22,807 bases of DNA from positions 1-22,807 of the forward strand of contig JBNLCM010000203.1 of NCBI GenBank assembly GCA_050303815.1, given 5' to 3'. Below are positions 16,064 through 22,807 of the stretch, piece after piece. The notes beneath the pieces are model-generated. The model worked only from the letters and a program-made list of their open reading frames with translations. It ran no database searches and had not been told where the DNA came from. This stretch comes from Cognatazoarcus sp050303815. Its GTDB lineage: Bacteria > Pseudomonadota > Gammaproteobacteria > Burkholderiales > Rhodocyclaceae. Each line of letters starts with the position of its first letter. The first letter of the stretch is position 1. Made by a program: the position numbers and the translations under genes.

Positions 16064-16396
16064 GTGAAACAACGCAGTGTGATCGCCGGCATCCTCGCCA
16101 CGACGGCCCTGGCCTTTGCCGTGTCGCTGAGTGCCAAGGCCGAGAACGACACCCCCCGGACCGTGTCCGCCAATACCGCCGTGGATGCCGCCATCAACGG
16201 CAAGGTGGCTGCCGCCCTGATGTCCGACCCGGGCCTCCTCGGCGCGCGGATCGACGTGGATACGCACGACGGCGTCGTGAAGCTGGCCGGTACCGTCGTC
16301 GGCGCGGGCGACCTTCGCCGGGCGCTGGACCTCGCATCGCAGGTTGAGGGCGTTCGGCGCGTGGACAACCTGCTGGAGGTCGCTCGCCGCCCCTAG
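16064..16396 (+). CDS. Periplasmic BON-domain protein
   Basis: This 110-residue protein has a signal peptide (residues about 1-26, cleavage after AKA) and a single BON domain (about 38-107). The domain shows the typical pattern: helix VDAAINGKVAAALMSD, strand ARIDVDTHDGVVKLAGTV, helix LRRALDLASQVEGV and strand RRVDNLLEV. BON proteins such as OsmY and DolP act at the envelope, often under osmotic or membrane stress, and bind phospholipid or the membrane. The start is GTG at 16064, with AAGGAG 6 bases upstream; the ATG two bases earlier is followed at once by a stop. It is the first gene after glrR and has its own sigma-54 promoter, IHF site and two GlrR boxes, so it is the best candidate for a direct GlrR target. 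Confidence 0.88.
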   Translation: MKQRSVIAGILATTALAFAVSLSAKAENDTPRTVSANTAVDAAINGKVAAALMSDPGLLGARIDVDTHDGVVKLAGTVVGAGDLRRALDLASQVEGVRRVDNLLEVARRP

Positions 16397-16405
16397 GAAC
16401 CTCTT

Positions 16406-16444
16406 GGCAGCTGCGCTGCGACTCGCGGCGCGGCGCCTTTTTTT
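16406..16444 (+). terminator. Rho-independent terminator after the BON gene
   Basis: A GC-rich stem of about 13 pairs (GGC, bulged A, then GCTGCGCTGC, pairing with GCGGCGCGGCGCC through two G-U pairs) closes a GACTC loop. It is followed directly by seven T residues. Confidence 0.88.
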
Positions 16445-16490
16445 GACCGTTTGTGAGGTGCCGGGTCCGTCGAGCATCGGATCCGTTGAA

Positions 16491-16528
16491 GGGAATGAAT
16501 GACCTGGTCGTTCATTCCCCTTTTTTTT
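16491..16528 (+). terminator. Second tandem terminator, overlapping the ABC exporter stop codon
   Basis: GGGAATGAATGAC pairs with GTCGTTCATTCCC (one G-U pair) around a three-base loop and is followed by C and then eight T residues. On the plus strand it backs up the previous terminator. The exporter stop codon (16512-16514) lies within it; the minus strand has no T run after the hairpin. Confidence 0.8.
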
Positions 16529-18278
16529 GTGCTCCAAACTGGAGCCGGGCGAGCTGGGCGTACAGGCCCCCTCTGGCCAGGAGCGTGTCGTGGTTGCCGG
16601 ATTCGACGATCCGCCCCTGATCGAGCACGAGGATCCGGTCGGCACGGCGGACCGTCGCGAGGCGGTGGGCGATGATCACGGTGGTGCGCGCGCGCATCAG
16701 GCTGTCGAGGGCCTCCTGCACCAGGCGCTCGCTCTGGGCGTCGAGGGACGAGGTGGCCTCGTCGAGCAGCAGGATCGGGCGGTTGGCGAGCATCGCCCGG
16801 GCAATCGCGATGCGTTGGCGCTGGCCGCCGGAGAGGCGCACGCCGCGTTCGCCCAATTGCGTGTCGAGGCCGTCGGGCAGGCGGGCGACGAAATCCATGG
16901 CGTGGGCTGCCCGGCAAGCCGCCTCGACCTCGGCGTCGTCCGCATCCGGCCGACCGTATCGGACGTTCTCGCGCACGCTGGTCGCGAAGACCACCGGCTC
17001 CTGAGGAACCAGCGCCAGTCGCGATCGGACCGCCGCCGGGTCGGCGAGGGCGATGTCGCAGTCGTCGATCAGCACGCGCCCCGCCGCCGGATCGTAGAAA
17101 CGCATCAGGAGCTGGTAGATCGTGCTCTTGCCGGCCCCTGACGGCCCGACGAGGGCGACCGTCTCCCCCGGCGCGACCTGAAAATCCACGTCGTCCAGCG
17201 CCGGCGTGTCGGCGCGGCCCGGGTAGTGAAAGCAGACGTGCCGGAAGGCGATGGCACCCCGACCGGCCGCGGGCAGCGGAACCGGCGCCTCGGGTGGCCG
17301 GATGGCCGCGGGCGTGTCCAGCAGTTCGATCAGGCGCTCGGCCGCCCCGAGTGCCCGTTGCAGATCGCCCCAGACTTCGGAGAGGGCGCCGACGGATCCT
17401 GCCAACAGGGCGGCGTAGAAGATGAAGGCGGACAACTCGCCCGGGCTCAGGCGCCCGGCCAGCACATCGTGCCCGCCCAGCCACAGGATGAAGGTGACGC
17501 CGCCGAACACCAGCAGCAGCACGGCCGCGACGAGCCGCGCACGGGTCCGTATGCGATCGCGCGCGGTGCCAAATCCGGCCTCCACGCGTTCCGCGAAGGC
17601 CGCCCGATCGATCGCCTCGTGTCCGTAGGCCTGCACGAGCCGGATCTCGTGGATGCTTTCGTCGATCCGGTTGCCGAGTTCCGCGATCCGTTCCTGGCTC
17701 AGCCGGGACAGGTGGCGTACCCGCCGTCCGAAGATCAGGATGGGCAGCACCACCAGCGGCACGCCGGCCAGGGTCAGCAGGGCCAGCTTGAGGCTGGTGG
17801 TGAGCAGCATGACCAGCGATCCGATCAGCAGAAGCACATTCCGCAAGGCCATCGACAGGCTCGACCCGACCACACTCTCGATCAGGGCGGTGTCGCCCGT
17901 CAGGCGGGAAATGACGTCACCGGTGCGGCCGGCCTCAAACCAGGCGGGAGGCAGGCCGAGCAGGTGGTCGAAGACCCGTCGCCTGAGGTCGGCCGTGATG
18001 CGCTCGCCGAGCCAGGAGACGTTGTAGAACCGTACATAGGTGGCCCCCGCCAGCACCGCGATCGTGGCGAACATGAACAGCAGGGTGCGGTCGAGCCAGG
18101 CGGGGTCAGCATCGGCAAAGCCGCGGTCAATGACGCTACGCAGGCCCTGGCCGACCGCCAGCATGGCGACCGCTGCAACGATCAGCGCGAGGGCCGCGAG
18201 GGCAATGCGGCCGCGATGGGGCGCCAGCAGCGTGCGGAGCAGGCGCAGGGCATGCAAGGCGGGGGATCCGGTGGTCAC
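16512..18278 (-). CDS. MsbA-like ABC exporter (fused permease and ATPase)
   Basis: This 588-residue half-transporter has an N-terminal membrane domain (about residues 25-315) with hydrophobic segments near 24-45, 66-82, 145-160, 163-183, 250-268 and 283-300. A C-terminal ATPase follows, with Walker A GPSGAGKST (378-386), the Q loop at Gln426, signature LSGGQ (482-486), Walker B ILLLDE (502-507) and the switch His in IIAHRLAT. It should work as a homodimer exporting a lipid, drug or peptide. The sequence fits the MsbA-related group rather than MsbA itself, because no lpxK is adjacent. The substrate is unknown. It starts with GTG without a clear ribosome binding site. Confidence 0.92.
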   Translation of the reverse strand: MTTGSPALHALRLLRTLLAPHRGRIALAALALIVAAVAMLAVGQGLRSVIDRGFADADPAWLDRTLLFMFATIAVLAGATYVRFYNVSWLGERITADLRRRVFDHLLGLPPAWFEAGRTGDVISRLTGDTALIESVVGSSLSMALRNVLLLIGSLVMLLTTSLKLALLTLAGVPLVVLPILIFGRRVRHLSRLSQERIAELGNRIDESIHEIRLVQAYGHEAIDRAAFAERVEAGFGTARDRIRTRARLVAAVLLLVFGGVTFILWLGGHDVLAGRLSPGELSAFIFYAALLAGSVGALSEVWGDLQRALGAAERLIELLDTPAAIRPPEAPVPLPAAGRGAIAFRHVCFHYPGRADTPALDDVDFQVAPGETVALVGPSGAGKSTIYQLLMRFYDPAAGRVLIDDCDIALADPAAVRSRLALVPQEPVVFATSVRENVRYGRPDADDAEVEAACRAAHAMDFVARLPDGLDTQLGERGVRLSGGQRQRIAIARAMLANRPILLLDEATSSLDAQSERLVQEALDSLMRARTTVIIAHRLATVRRADRILVLDQGRIVESGNHDTLLARGGLYAQLARLQFGAQKKGE

Positions 18279-18368
18279 GGCCGCAGTATGACCCAGCTTG
18301 CGGTGGGGCGGACGCGCCGGCCGCTATACTCGACGGTCATTGTTGTCGCCAACTGGTGTGCCCGCCCC

Positions 18369-19442
18369 ATGCGCCCGTATACGTCCGCTCGCTCCCGATT
18401 CTTCCGCCACGGCCTGGTGGGCATGCTGGCCTGCCTGATCGCCGGCTCGCCGGCGCGGTCGGCCGATCCGCTGCCTGCCCTGGGGGCCGACAGCCACGGC
18501 GTGAGCGTGTCGGGCATCTCCTCGGGTGCTTACATGGCGGTGCAGTACCACTTCGCCCATGGTGACACCGTGGTGGGCGCGGGCGTGCTCGCTGGCGGCC
18601 CCTTCGAGTGCGCGTCAGGGTCTGCCTGGCTGGCCCTGACCCGCTGCATGGCACCGCGGTTCTGGAGCCCGCTGCCCGAGCTCGCCGAGTTGCGCAACCG
18701 GGTCGAGCGGCGGCATGCGGAGGGGCGTATCGATGGGCCGGCGGGGCTGGCGGGTGACCGGGTGTGGCTGTTCTCGGGCGGCCGGGACGAGACCGTCGAG
18801 GGGCCCGTGATGGACGCCCTCGCGGCGCTCTACGGCAGCTATCTGCCGGCGGCCGACATCGTGCGGGAGCACCTGGACGCGGCGGGGCACGCGATGATCT
18901 CCGTCGAGGAGCCTGCGCCGAACGATTGCTCGACCTCCGAGCCACCCTACATCAATCGCTGCGGCAACTACGATGCGGCAGGGCGCCTGCTGAGCGCCAT
19001 CCTCGGCCCCCTTGCCGGCCCGGTCGAGCCACCGGCCGAGGCAATCCGTGCCTTCGACCAGCGTCCCTTCCTGGGAGAGGATCCCGCTGCCAGCGGCATG
19101 GCCGACGAGGGCTACGTGTTGGTGCCTCCCGCCTGCGAGGCAGGAGGGTGCCGCGTGCACGTCGCGTTCCATGGCTGCCGCCAGACGACCGCCCAGATCG
19201 GCGACCGCTTTGTCCGCAACGCCGGCTACGTCGAGTGGGGCTGGAGCAACGACCTGGTCGTGCTGTTTCCGCAGGTGCGGCCGACCCATGGCTGGACCGG
19301 CGGATTCTCCTGGCTCTACAACCCGCGGGGCTGCTGGGACTGGTGGGGCTACACGGATTCGCTGTATGCCACGCGGGACGGTCGCCAGATGGGCGCCGTG
19401 CACCGCATGATCAACCGTCTGGCGGAAACCCCGCCGCACTGA
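18369..19442 (+). CDS. Secreted PHB-depolymerase-like esterase
   Basis: This 357-residue protein has a signal peptide (about residues 1-31, ending ARSA). It belongs with the extracellular poly(3-hydroxybutyrate) depolymerase-like alpha/beta hydrolases. Visible features are a lipase box GISSG with nucleophile Ser51, Asp140 in SGGRDET, His174 in AAGHAM as probable triad members (their spacing resembles that of the fungal enzyme), an oxyanion segment VHVAFHGC (264-270), and aromatic motifs GYVEWGWSNDLVVLFPQV and GCWDWWGYT. The many Cys suggest disulfides in the mature enzyme. The substrate may be PHB oligomers or another polyester. A TATACT hexamer at 18325-18330 could be its -10, but no -35 is at proper spacing. 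No PHB synthesis gene is in the window. Confidence 0.85.
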   Translation: MRPYTSARSRFFRHGLVGMLACLIAGSPARSADPLPALGADSHGVSVSGISSGAYMAVQYHFAHGDTVVGAGVLAGGPFECASGSAWLALTRCMAPRFWSPLPELAELRNRVERRHAEGRIDGPAGLAGDRVWLFSGGRDETVEGPVMDALAALYGSYLPAADIVREHLDAAGHAMISVEEPAPNDCSTSEPPYINRCGNYDAAGRLLSAILGPLAGPVEPPAEAIRAFDQRPFLGEDPAASGMADEGYVLVPPACEAGGCRVHVAFHGCRQTTAQIGDRFVRNAGYVEWGWSNDLVVLFPQVRPTHGWTGGFSWLYNPRGCWDWWGYTDSLYATRDGRQMGAVHRMINRLAETPPH

Positions 19443-19515
19443 GGCACTGCCGGGCACCCGACAGCGGTGACGTGGCATCATCGCGGGTGCAGCACGATCC
19501 AGCCGAGTCCGTCCC

Positions 19516-20523
19516 TTGTCCGATCCCGTTTTCGACCCCCATGCCATCCTCGAGATCGAGGCGGGCGCCGACGCCGCGACCATTCGCCGTGCCTTCCGGC
19601 GCCTGGCCATGCGCTGGCACCCCGACCGGAACCCGGACCCGGGTGCGACGGAGATCTTCAAGCGCATCCGCGCCGCCTTCGAATGGCTGACGAGCGACCT
19701 GCAGGCGCCGGCCCCCGACGTCGCTGCGGATGACGAAGGCGAGGTTGGCGGTCAGGATCGGCATGAAACCCTCGAAGTGAGCCTGGCCGAACTGATCATG
19801 GGGTGCGACAAGCCCTTCGTGGTCAGGCGGCTGTCACGCTGTGATGCCTGTGATGGCGAGGGGTCGGTTCGCATGCGACACACCCGGATGTGCGATATCT
19901 GCCATGGCAGCGGGCGGGTTCGCACGCCGGCGGGGCTCGAGCGCTGCCACCTGTGTACCGGCCGCGGTTTCGTCCAGCATGCGGCCTGCGACGTGTGCGG
20001 CGGCAGCGGCGAAGCCGTGTCGGCGCGCACGGTGACCGTTCACGTGGCCGCCGGCCTCCTGCCGGGTGAAGTCCTGCGCCTGAAGGGCCTGGGTGAACCG
20101 GACAGCGAGGGGGCTCGGCCGGGTACCTTGTTCCTGACCCTGGCGCTCTCTCACGATCCGCTCTTCTCGCTCGAGGGGCGGGACATCCATGTCCGGCAGC
20201 CGGTCAGCGCGCTGCGCCTGCTGGCGGGAGGGCGCGTGTCCCTCGCCGGTCCGCTGGGACCGGTGGTCATGAACCTGCCGGCGGGGGACGGCCTGGGTGG
20301 CGGTCCCGTGCGCCTGTCGGGACAAGGATTTCCGGGCCGTGGCGGTACCCTGGATGGCGCGGGCGACCTGGTTGTCCATCTCGAGCCACAGCTGCCCGCC
20401 GCGCTCGACACGGCCGATCGCGACATCCTGCAGCGACTCGAAGCGCGTCTGGACGCCGCCCGGCCACAGCACTACCCGGGCCTCGACCGCTGGTGGCGCG
20501 ACTACCTGGCGTCCCGCACCTGA
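19516..20523 (+). CDS. DnaJ-like J-domain protein with zinc centre and no Gly/Phe linker
   Basis: This 335-residue Hsp40 homologue has a J domain (about residues 6-60, HPD at 35-37) that would stimulate a DnaK ATPase. It has four zinc-binding repeats: C109-C112, C126-C129, C144-C147 and C158-C161, each followed by the GxG pattern. A C-terminal substrate domain (about 165-300) includes the DnaJ-type motif HVAAGLLPGEVLRLKGLGEP. The Gly/Phe-rich linker of true DnaJ is replaced by a short acidic segment (about 63-81), and the protein is about 40 residues shorter than DnaJ. The only in-frame start before the J domain is TTG at 19516, without an obvious ribosome binding site. No dnaK or grpE is nearby, so this is probably an accessory co-chaperone. 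Confidence 0.88.
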   Translation: MSDPVFDPHAILEIEAGADAATIRRAFRRLAMRWHPDRNPDPGATEIFKRIRAAFEWLTSDLQAPAPDVAADDEGEVGGQDRHETLEVSLAELIMGCDKPFVVRRLSRCDACDGEGSVRMRHTRMCDICHGSGRVRTPAGLERCHLCTGRGFVQHAACDVCGGSGEAVSARTVTVHVAAGLLPGEVLRLKGLGEPDSEGARPGTLFLTLALSHDPLFSLEGRDIHVRQPVSALRLLAGGRVSLAGPLGPVVMNLPAGDGLGGGPVRLSGQGFPGRGGTLDGAGDLVVHLEPQLPAALDTADRDILQRLEARLDAARPQHYPGLDRWWRDYLASRT

Positions 20524-20589
20524 TCCTTTCGCATGTCATGCCGCCCGGCGTTCGACCGGGGCCCCCACCGGCTGTCGCCGGGGCACTTG

Positions 20590-20997
<408 letters not shown>

Positions 20998-21020
20998 GAT
21001 GGGGGGCGGTTCGGGTCGTC

Positions 21021-21045
21021 GGCCCCGGATTCTCGACCCGGGGCC
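21021..21045. repeat. Perfect inverted repeat between fpr and hslR
   Basis: GGCCCCGG and CCGGGGCC flank nine bases. In the fpr-hslR transcript this forms a strong hairpin without a T run, 23 bases before the preferred hslR start. It may attenuate hslR translation or stabilise the upstream mRNA; this is inference. Confidence 0.5.
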
Positions 21046-21065
21046 GGCGCTGCGCAAGTCGGGCG

Positions 21066-21842
21066 TCAGCGTTCCACGAAGGCTCGCTCGATGACGTAGT
21101 CACCGGGGGTGCCGATGCGCGGGGAGATTTCGAAGCCCCGTTCGTCCAGCAACTCGCAGCACTCCTGCAGCATCGCCGGGCTGCCGCAGATCATGGCGCG
21201 GTCCAGGGCCGGATCGAGGCCCGGCAGGCCGATATCCTCCAGCAGCTTGCCACTGCGGATCAGGTCGGTGAGGCGGCCCCGATTGCGGAAGGGCTCCCGC
21301 GTGACCGTCGGGTAGTAGACGAGTTTGGCCGAGACGTCCTCGCCGAAGAACTCGTTGGCCGGCAGGTCGCGGGTCAGGGTTTCGGCGTAGGCCAGTTCCG
21401 AGACGTGGCGGACGCCATGGACCAGCACCACCTTGTCGAACTGCTCGTAGAGTGCCGGATCGTGGACGATGCTCATGAACGGCGCCAGGCCGGTGCCTGT
21501 GGACAGGAGGAACAGGTTGCGGCCGGGTCGCACGTCGTGAAGCACGAGGGTGCCGGTGGGCTTCTTGCTCACGATGATCTCGTCACCCTCGCGCAGGTGC
21601 TGGAGGCGCGAGGTCAGGGGGCCATCGGGCACCTTGATGCTGAAGAACTCGAGGTGTTCCTCGTAGTTGGCGCTGGCGATCGAGTAGGCGCGGGTCAGGG
21701 GACGGCCTTCGACCTCGAGACCGATCATGACGAACTGGCCGTTCTCGAATCGCAGGCCGGGGTTGCGGGTGGTGCGAAAGCTGAACAGGTCGTCGTTCCA
21801 GTGATGGACGGTCAGGACGCGTTCGGTGGTCAGGCTGCTCAT
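21066..21842 (-). CDS. fpr: Ferredoxin/flavodoxin-NADP reductase
   Basis: This 258-residue FAD enzyme exchanges electrons between NADPH and ferredoxin or flavodoxin in the cytoplasm. It has the FAD-binding motif RAYSIASANYEE (about residues 51-62), the phosphate-binding segment at KKPTGTL, the NADP-binding STGTGLAPFMS (about 114-124), the CGSPAML motif, and a C-terminal AFVER of the bacterial Fpr type. Length equals typical Fpr proteins. It is divergent from a LysR regulator with a 101-base gap, an arrangement known for fpr and finR in Pseudomonas, where induction follows oxidative and osmotic stress. Confidence 0.95.
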   Translation of the reverse strand: MSSLTTERVLTVHHWNDDLFSFRTTRNPGLRFENGQFVMIGLEVEGRPLTRAYSIASANYEEHLEFFSIKVPDGPLTSRLQHLREGDEIIVSKKPTGTLVLHDVRPGRNLFLLSTGTGLAPFMSIVHDPALYEQFDKVVLVHGVRHVSELAYAETLTRDLPANEFFGEDVSAKLVYYPTVTREPFRNRGRLTDLIRSGKLLEDIGLPGLDPALDRAMICGSPAMLQECCELLDERGFEISPRIGTPGDYVIERAFVER

Positions 21843-21906
21843 GGGTCTCTGTCGGGGTGGGTTTCTGAATGAGACCGATTGTAGGCAGCGATCCTTTAGC
21901 TGAAAA

Positions 21907-21920
21907 TCAGATTGTTCTGA
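21907..21920. promoter_or_regulatory. Palindromic candidate operator between fpr and the LysR gene
   Basis: TCAGA-TTGT-TCTGA is a perfect inverted repeat, preceded by a further CTGA half-site at 21900. It lies 24 bases before the LysR start in an AT-richer stretch. LysR regulators often bind such sites between themselves and a divergent target, but the assignment is by position only. Confidence 0.4.
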
Positions 21921-21943
21921 AAAGACTTATCGAGAGAGTCGAT

Positions 21944-22807
21944 ATGAGATTCACGCTCCGCCAGATGGAAGTCTTCGTCTCGGTGGCTCGCCAGGGCAGT
22001 ATCTCGGCGGCCGCCCGGTCCCTCTCGCTCTCCCAGTCCGCGACCAGTTCGGCCCTCGGCGAGTTGGAGCGGCAGTTTGACCGACCGCTGTTCGACCGGG
22101 TCGGCAAATCGGTCCACCTCAACGACAGCGGCCGCATGCTGCTGCCCCGCGCGGTGTCCCTGCTGGACCGCGCCGGCGAGGTCGAGGCCATGCTGCGGGG
22201 TCAGACTGCGTTCGGGGCGATCCGGATCGGCGCCACGCTGACCATCGGCAACTACCTTGCCACGCTGATCGTGGCCGACTACCTGCGGGCGCATCCGGAG
22301 GGCCGGGCGCGGCTGGAGGTCCACAACACCGCGCGGATCGTCGAGCAGTTGCTGAACTTCGAGCTGGACTTGGGCCTGGTCGAAGGGCAGTGCCGATCCG
22401 CCGATCTGATCGTCGAGCCGTGGGTCGCGGATGAGCTGGTGGTGTTCTGTGCGCCCTCGCACCCGCTGGCTGGCCGACGGCTCGGGGAGCTTGGCGAACT
22501 GGCAAGGGAGCCCTGGATCCTGCGGGAGCAGGGTTCGGGCACGCGGGAGACCTTCGAGCAGGCGATCCGCCATCTCGAAGGACCGCTCGACGTCCGGCTT
22601 GAGCTCGAGCACACGGAGGCGATCAAGCGGGCGGTCGAGTCGGGGCTGGGGCTGGGCTGCATCTCTCGCCTGGCCCTGCGCGATGCCTTCCGCCGGGGCA
22701 CGCTCGCTCCGATCGAGATCGCGGGGCTCGATCTGAAGCGGAACTTCCATTTCGTATGGCACCGGGCCAAGTACCAGAGCGAGGCCATGCAGGACTTTCT
22801 GGCTCTG
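21944..22807 (+). CDS. LysR-family regulator, FinR-like (3' end beyond window)
   Basis: The reading frame is open from the ATG to the window edge (288 codons), so the gene is cut by the window and is not broken. The N-terminal winged helix-turn-helix is typical (residues about 3-60, FTLRQMEVFVSVARQGSISA, then SQSATSSALGELERQF and LFDRVGKSVHLNDSG). The effector domain begins near IRIGATLTIGNYL (about residue 93) and reaches SGLGLGCISRLA. Divergence from fpr suggests it is the counterpart of Pseudomonas FinR, which activates fpr, but other LysR proteins such as YeiE have similar sequences. The effector is not known. Confidence 0.88.
   Translation, partial: MRFTLRQMEVFVSVARQGSISAAARSLSLSQSATSSALGELERQFDRPLFDRVGKSVHLNDSGRMLLPRAVSLLDRAGEVEAMLRGQTAFGAIRIGATLTIGNYLATLIVADYLRAHPEGRARLEVHNTARIVEQLLNFELDLGLVEGQCRSADLIVEPWVADELVVFCAPSHPLAGRRLGELGELAREPWILREQGSGTRETFEQAIRHLEGPLDVRLELEHTEAIKRAVESGLGLGCISRLALRDAFRRGTLAPIEIAGLDLKRNFHFVWHRAKYQSEAMQDFLAL

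Noticed and set aside
18325..18330. TATACT as the -10 of the esterase gene
   Set aside because: The nearest TTG-type -35 is 21 bases upstream, too far; mentioned in the gene entry only.
17226..18368. Long upstream extension of the PHB-depolymerase-like reading frame
   Set aside because: It runs antisense through the ABC exporter and has no protein-like pattern; the signal peptide begins at 18369.

Overview
The window is GC-rich DNA from a gammaproteobacterium. SlyX, RlhA, EttA, Hsp15 and a GlrK/lipoprotein/GlrR operon together point to that class. A nonaheme cytochrome c and a chemoreceptor with a FliA-like promoter suggest a motile bacterium with versatile respiration. The genus cannot be fixed from the sequence; a marine or halophilic Chromatiales-like lineage is only a guess. 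I see no tRNA, rRNA, CRISPR array, insertion sequence or prophage.

Layout. 1-5500: a methyl-accepting chemotaxis protein, a LolA-like exported protein, slyX, an uncharacterised membrane-anchored protein and rlhA (23S rRNA hydroxylation), nearly all on the minus strand. 5747-9150: a secreted nine-heme cytochrome with its own terminator, an HDOD protein and a hemerythrin. 9140-10804: ettA. 10879-16444: the centre of interest, with a bactofilin gene and a FeeM-like N-acyl amino acid synthase gene on the minus strand, then glrK, a QseG-like lipoprotein gene, glrR and a BON-domain protein gene on the plus strand. 16512-20523: an MsbA-like ABC exporter, a secreted PHB-depolymerase-like esterase and a DnaJ-like protein lacking the Gly/Phe linker. 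20590-22807: hslR and fpr on the minus strand, divergent from a FinR-like LysR regulator that runs off the window.

Main observation. The glrK-glrR operon lies between two matching sigma-54 control regions. One drives the bactofilin/FeeM pair leftwards and the other drives the BON gene rightwards. Each has a near-consensus -24/-12 promoter, a perfect IHF consensus starting 34 bases upstream of the -12 C and oriented against transcription, and two exact GlrR-type boxes (TGTC-N10-GACA; all four also fit TGTCG-N8-CGACA). The near box starts 90-91 bases upstream of the -12 C and the far box 156-160. These four are the only such boxes I found in the window. The inference is a local GlrK/GlrR regulon joining an envelope-stress two-component system to a bactofilin scaffold, an N-acyl amino acid synthase and a periplasmic BON protein. 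This differs from the known enterobacterial GlrR targets (glmY/glmZ small RNAs, rpoE).
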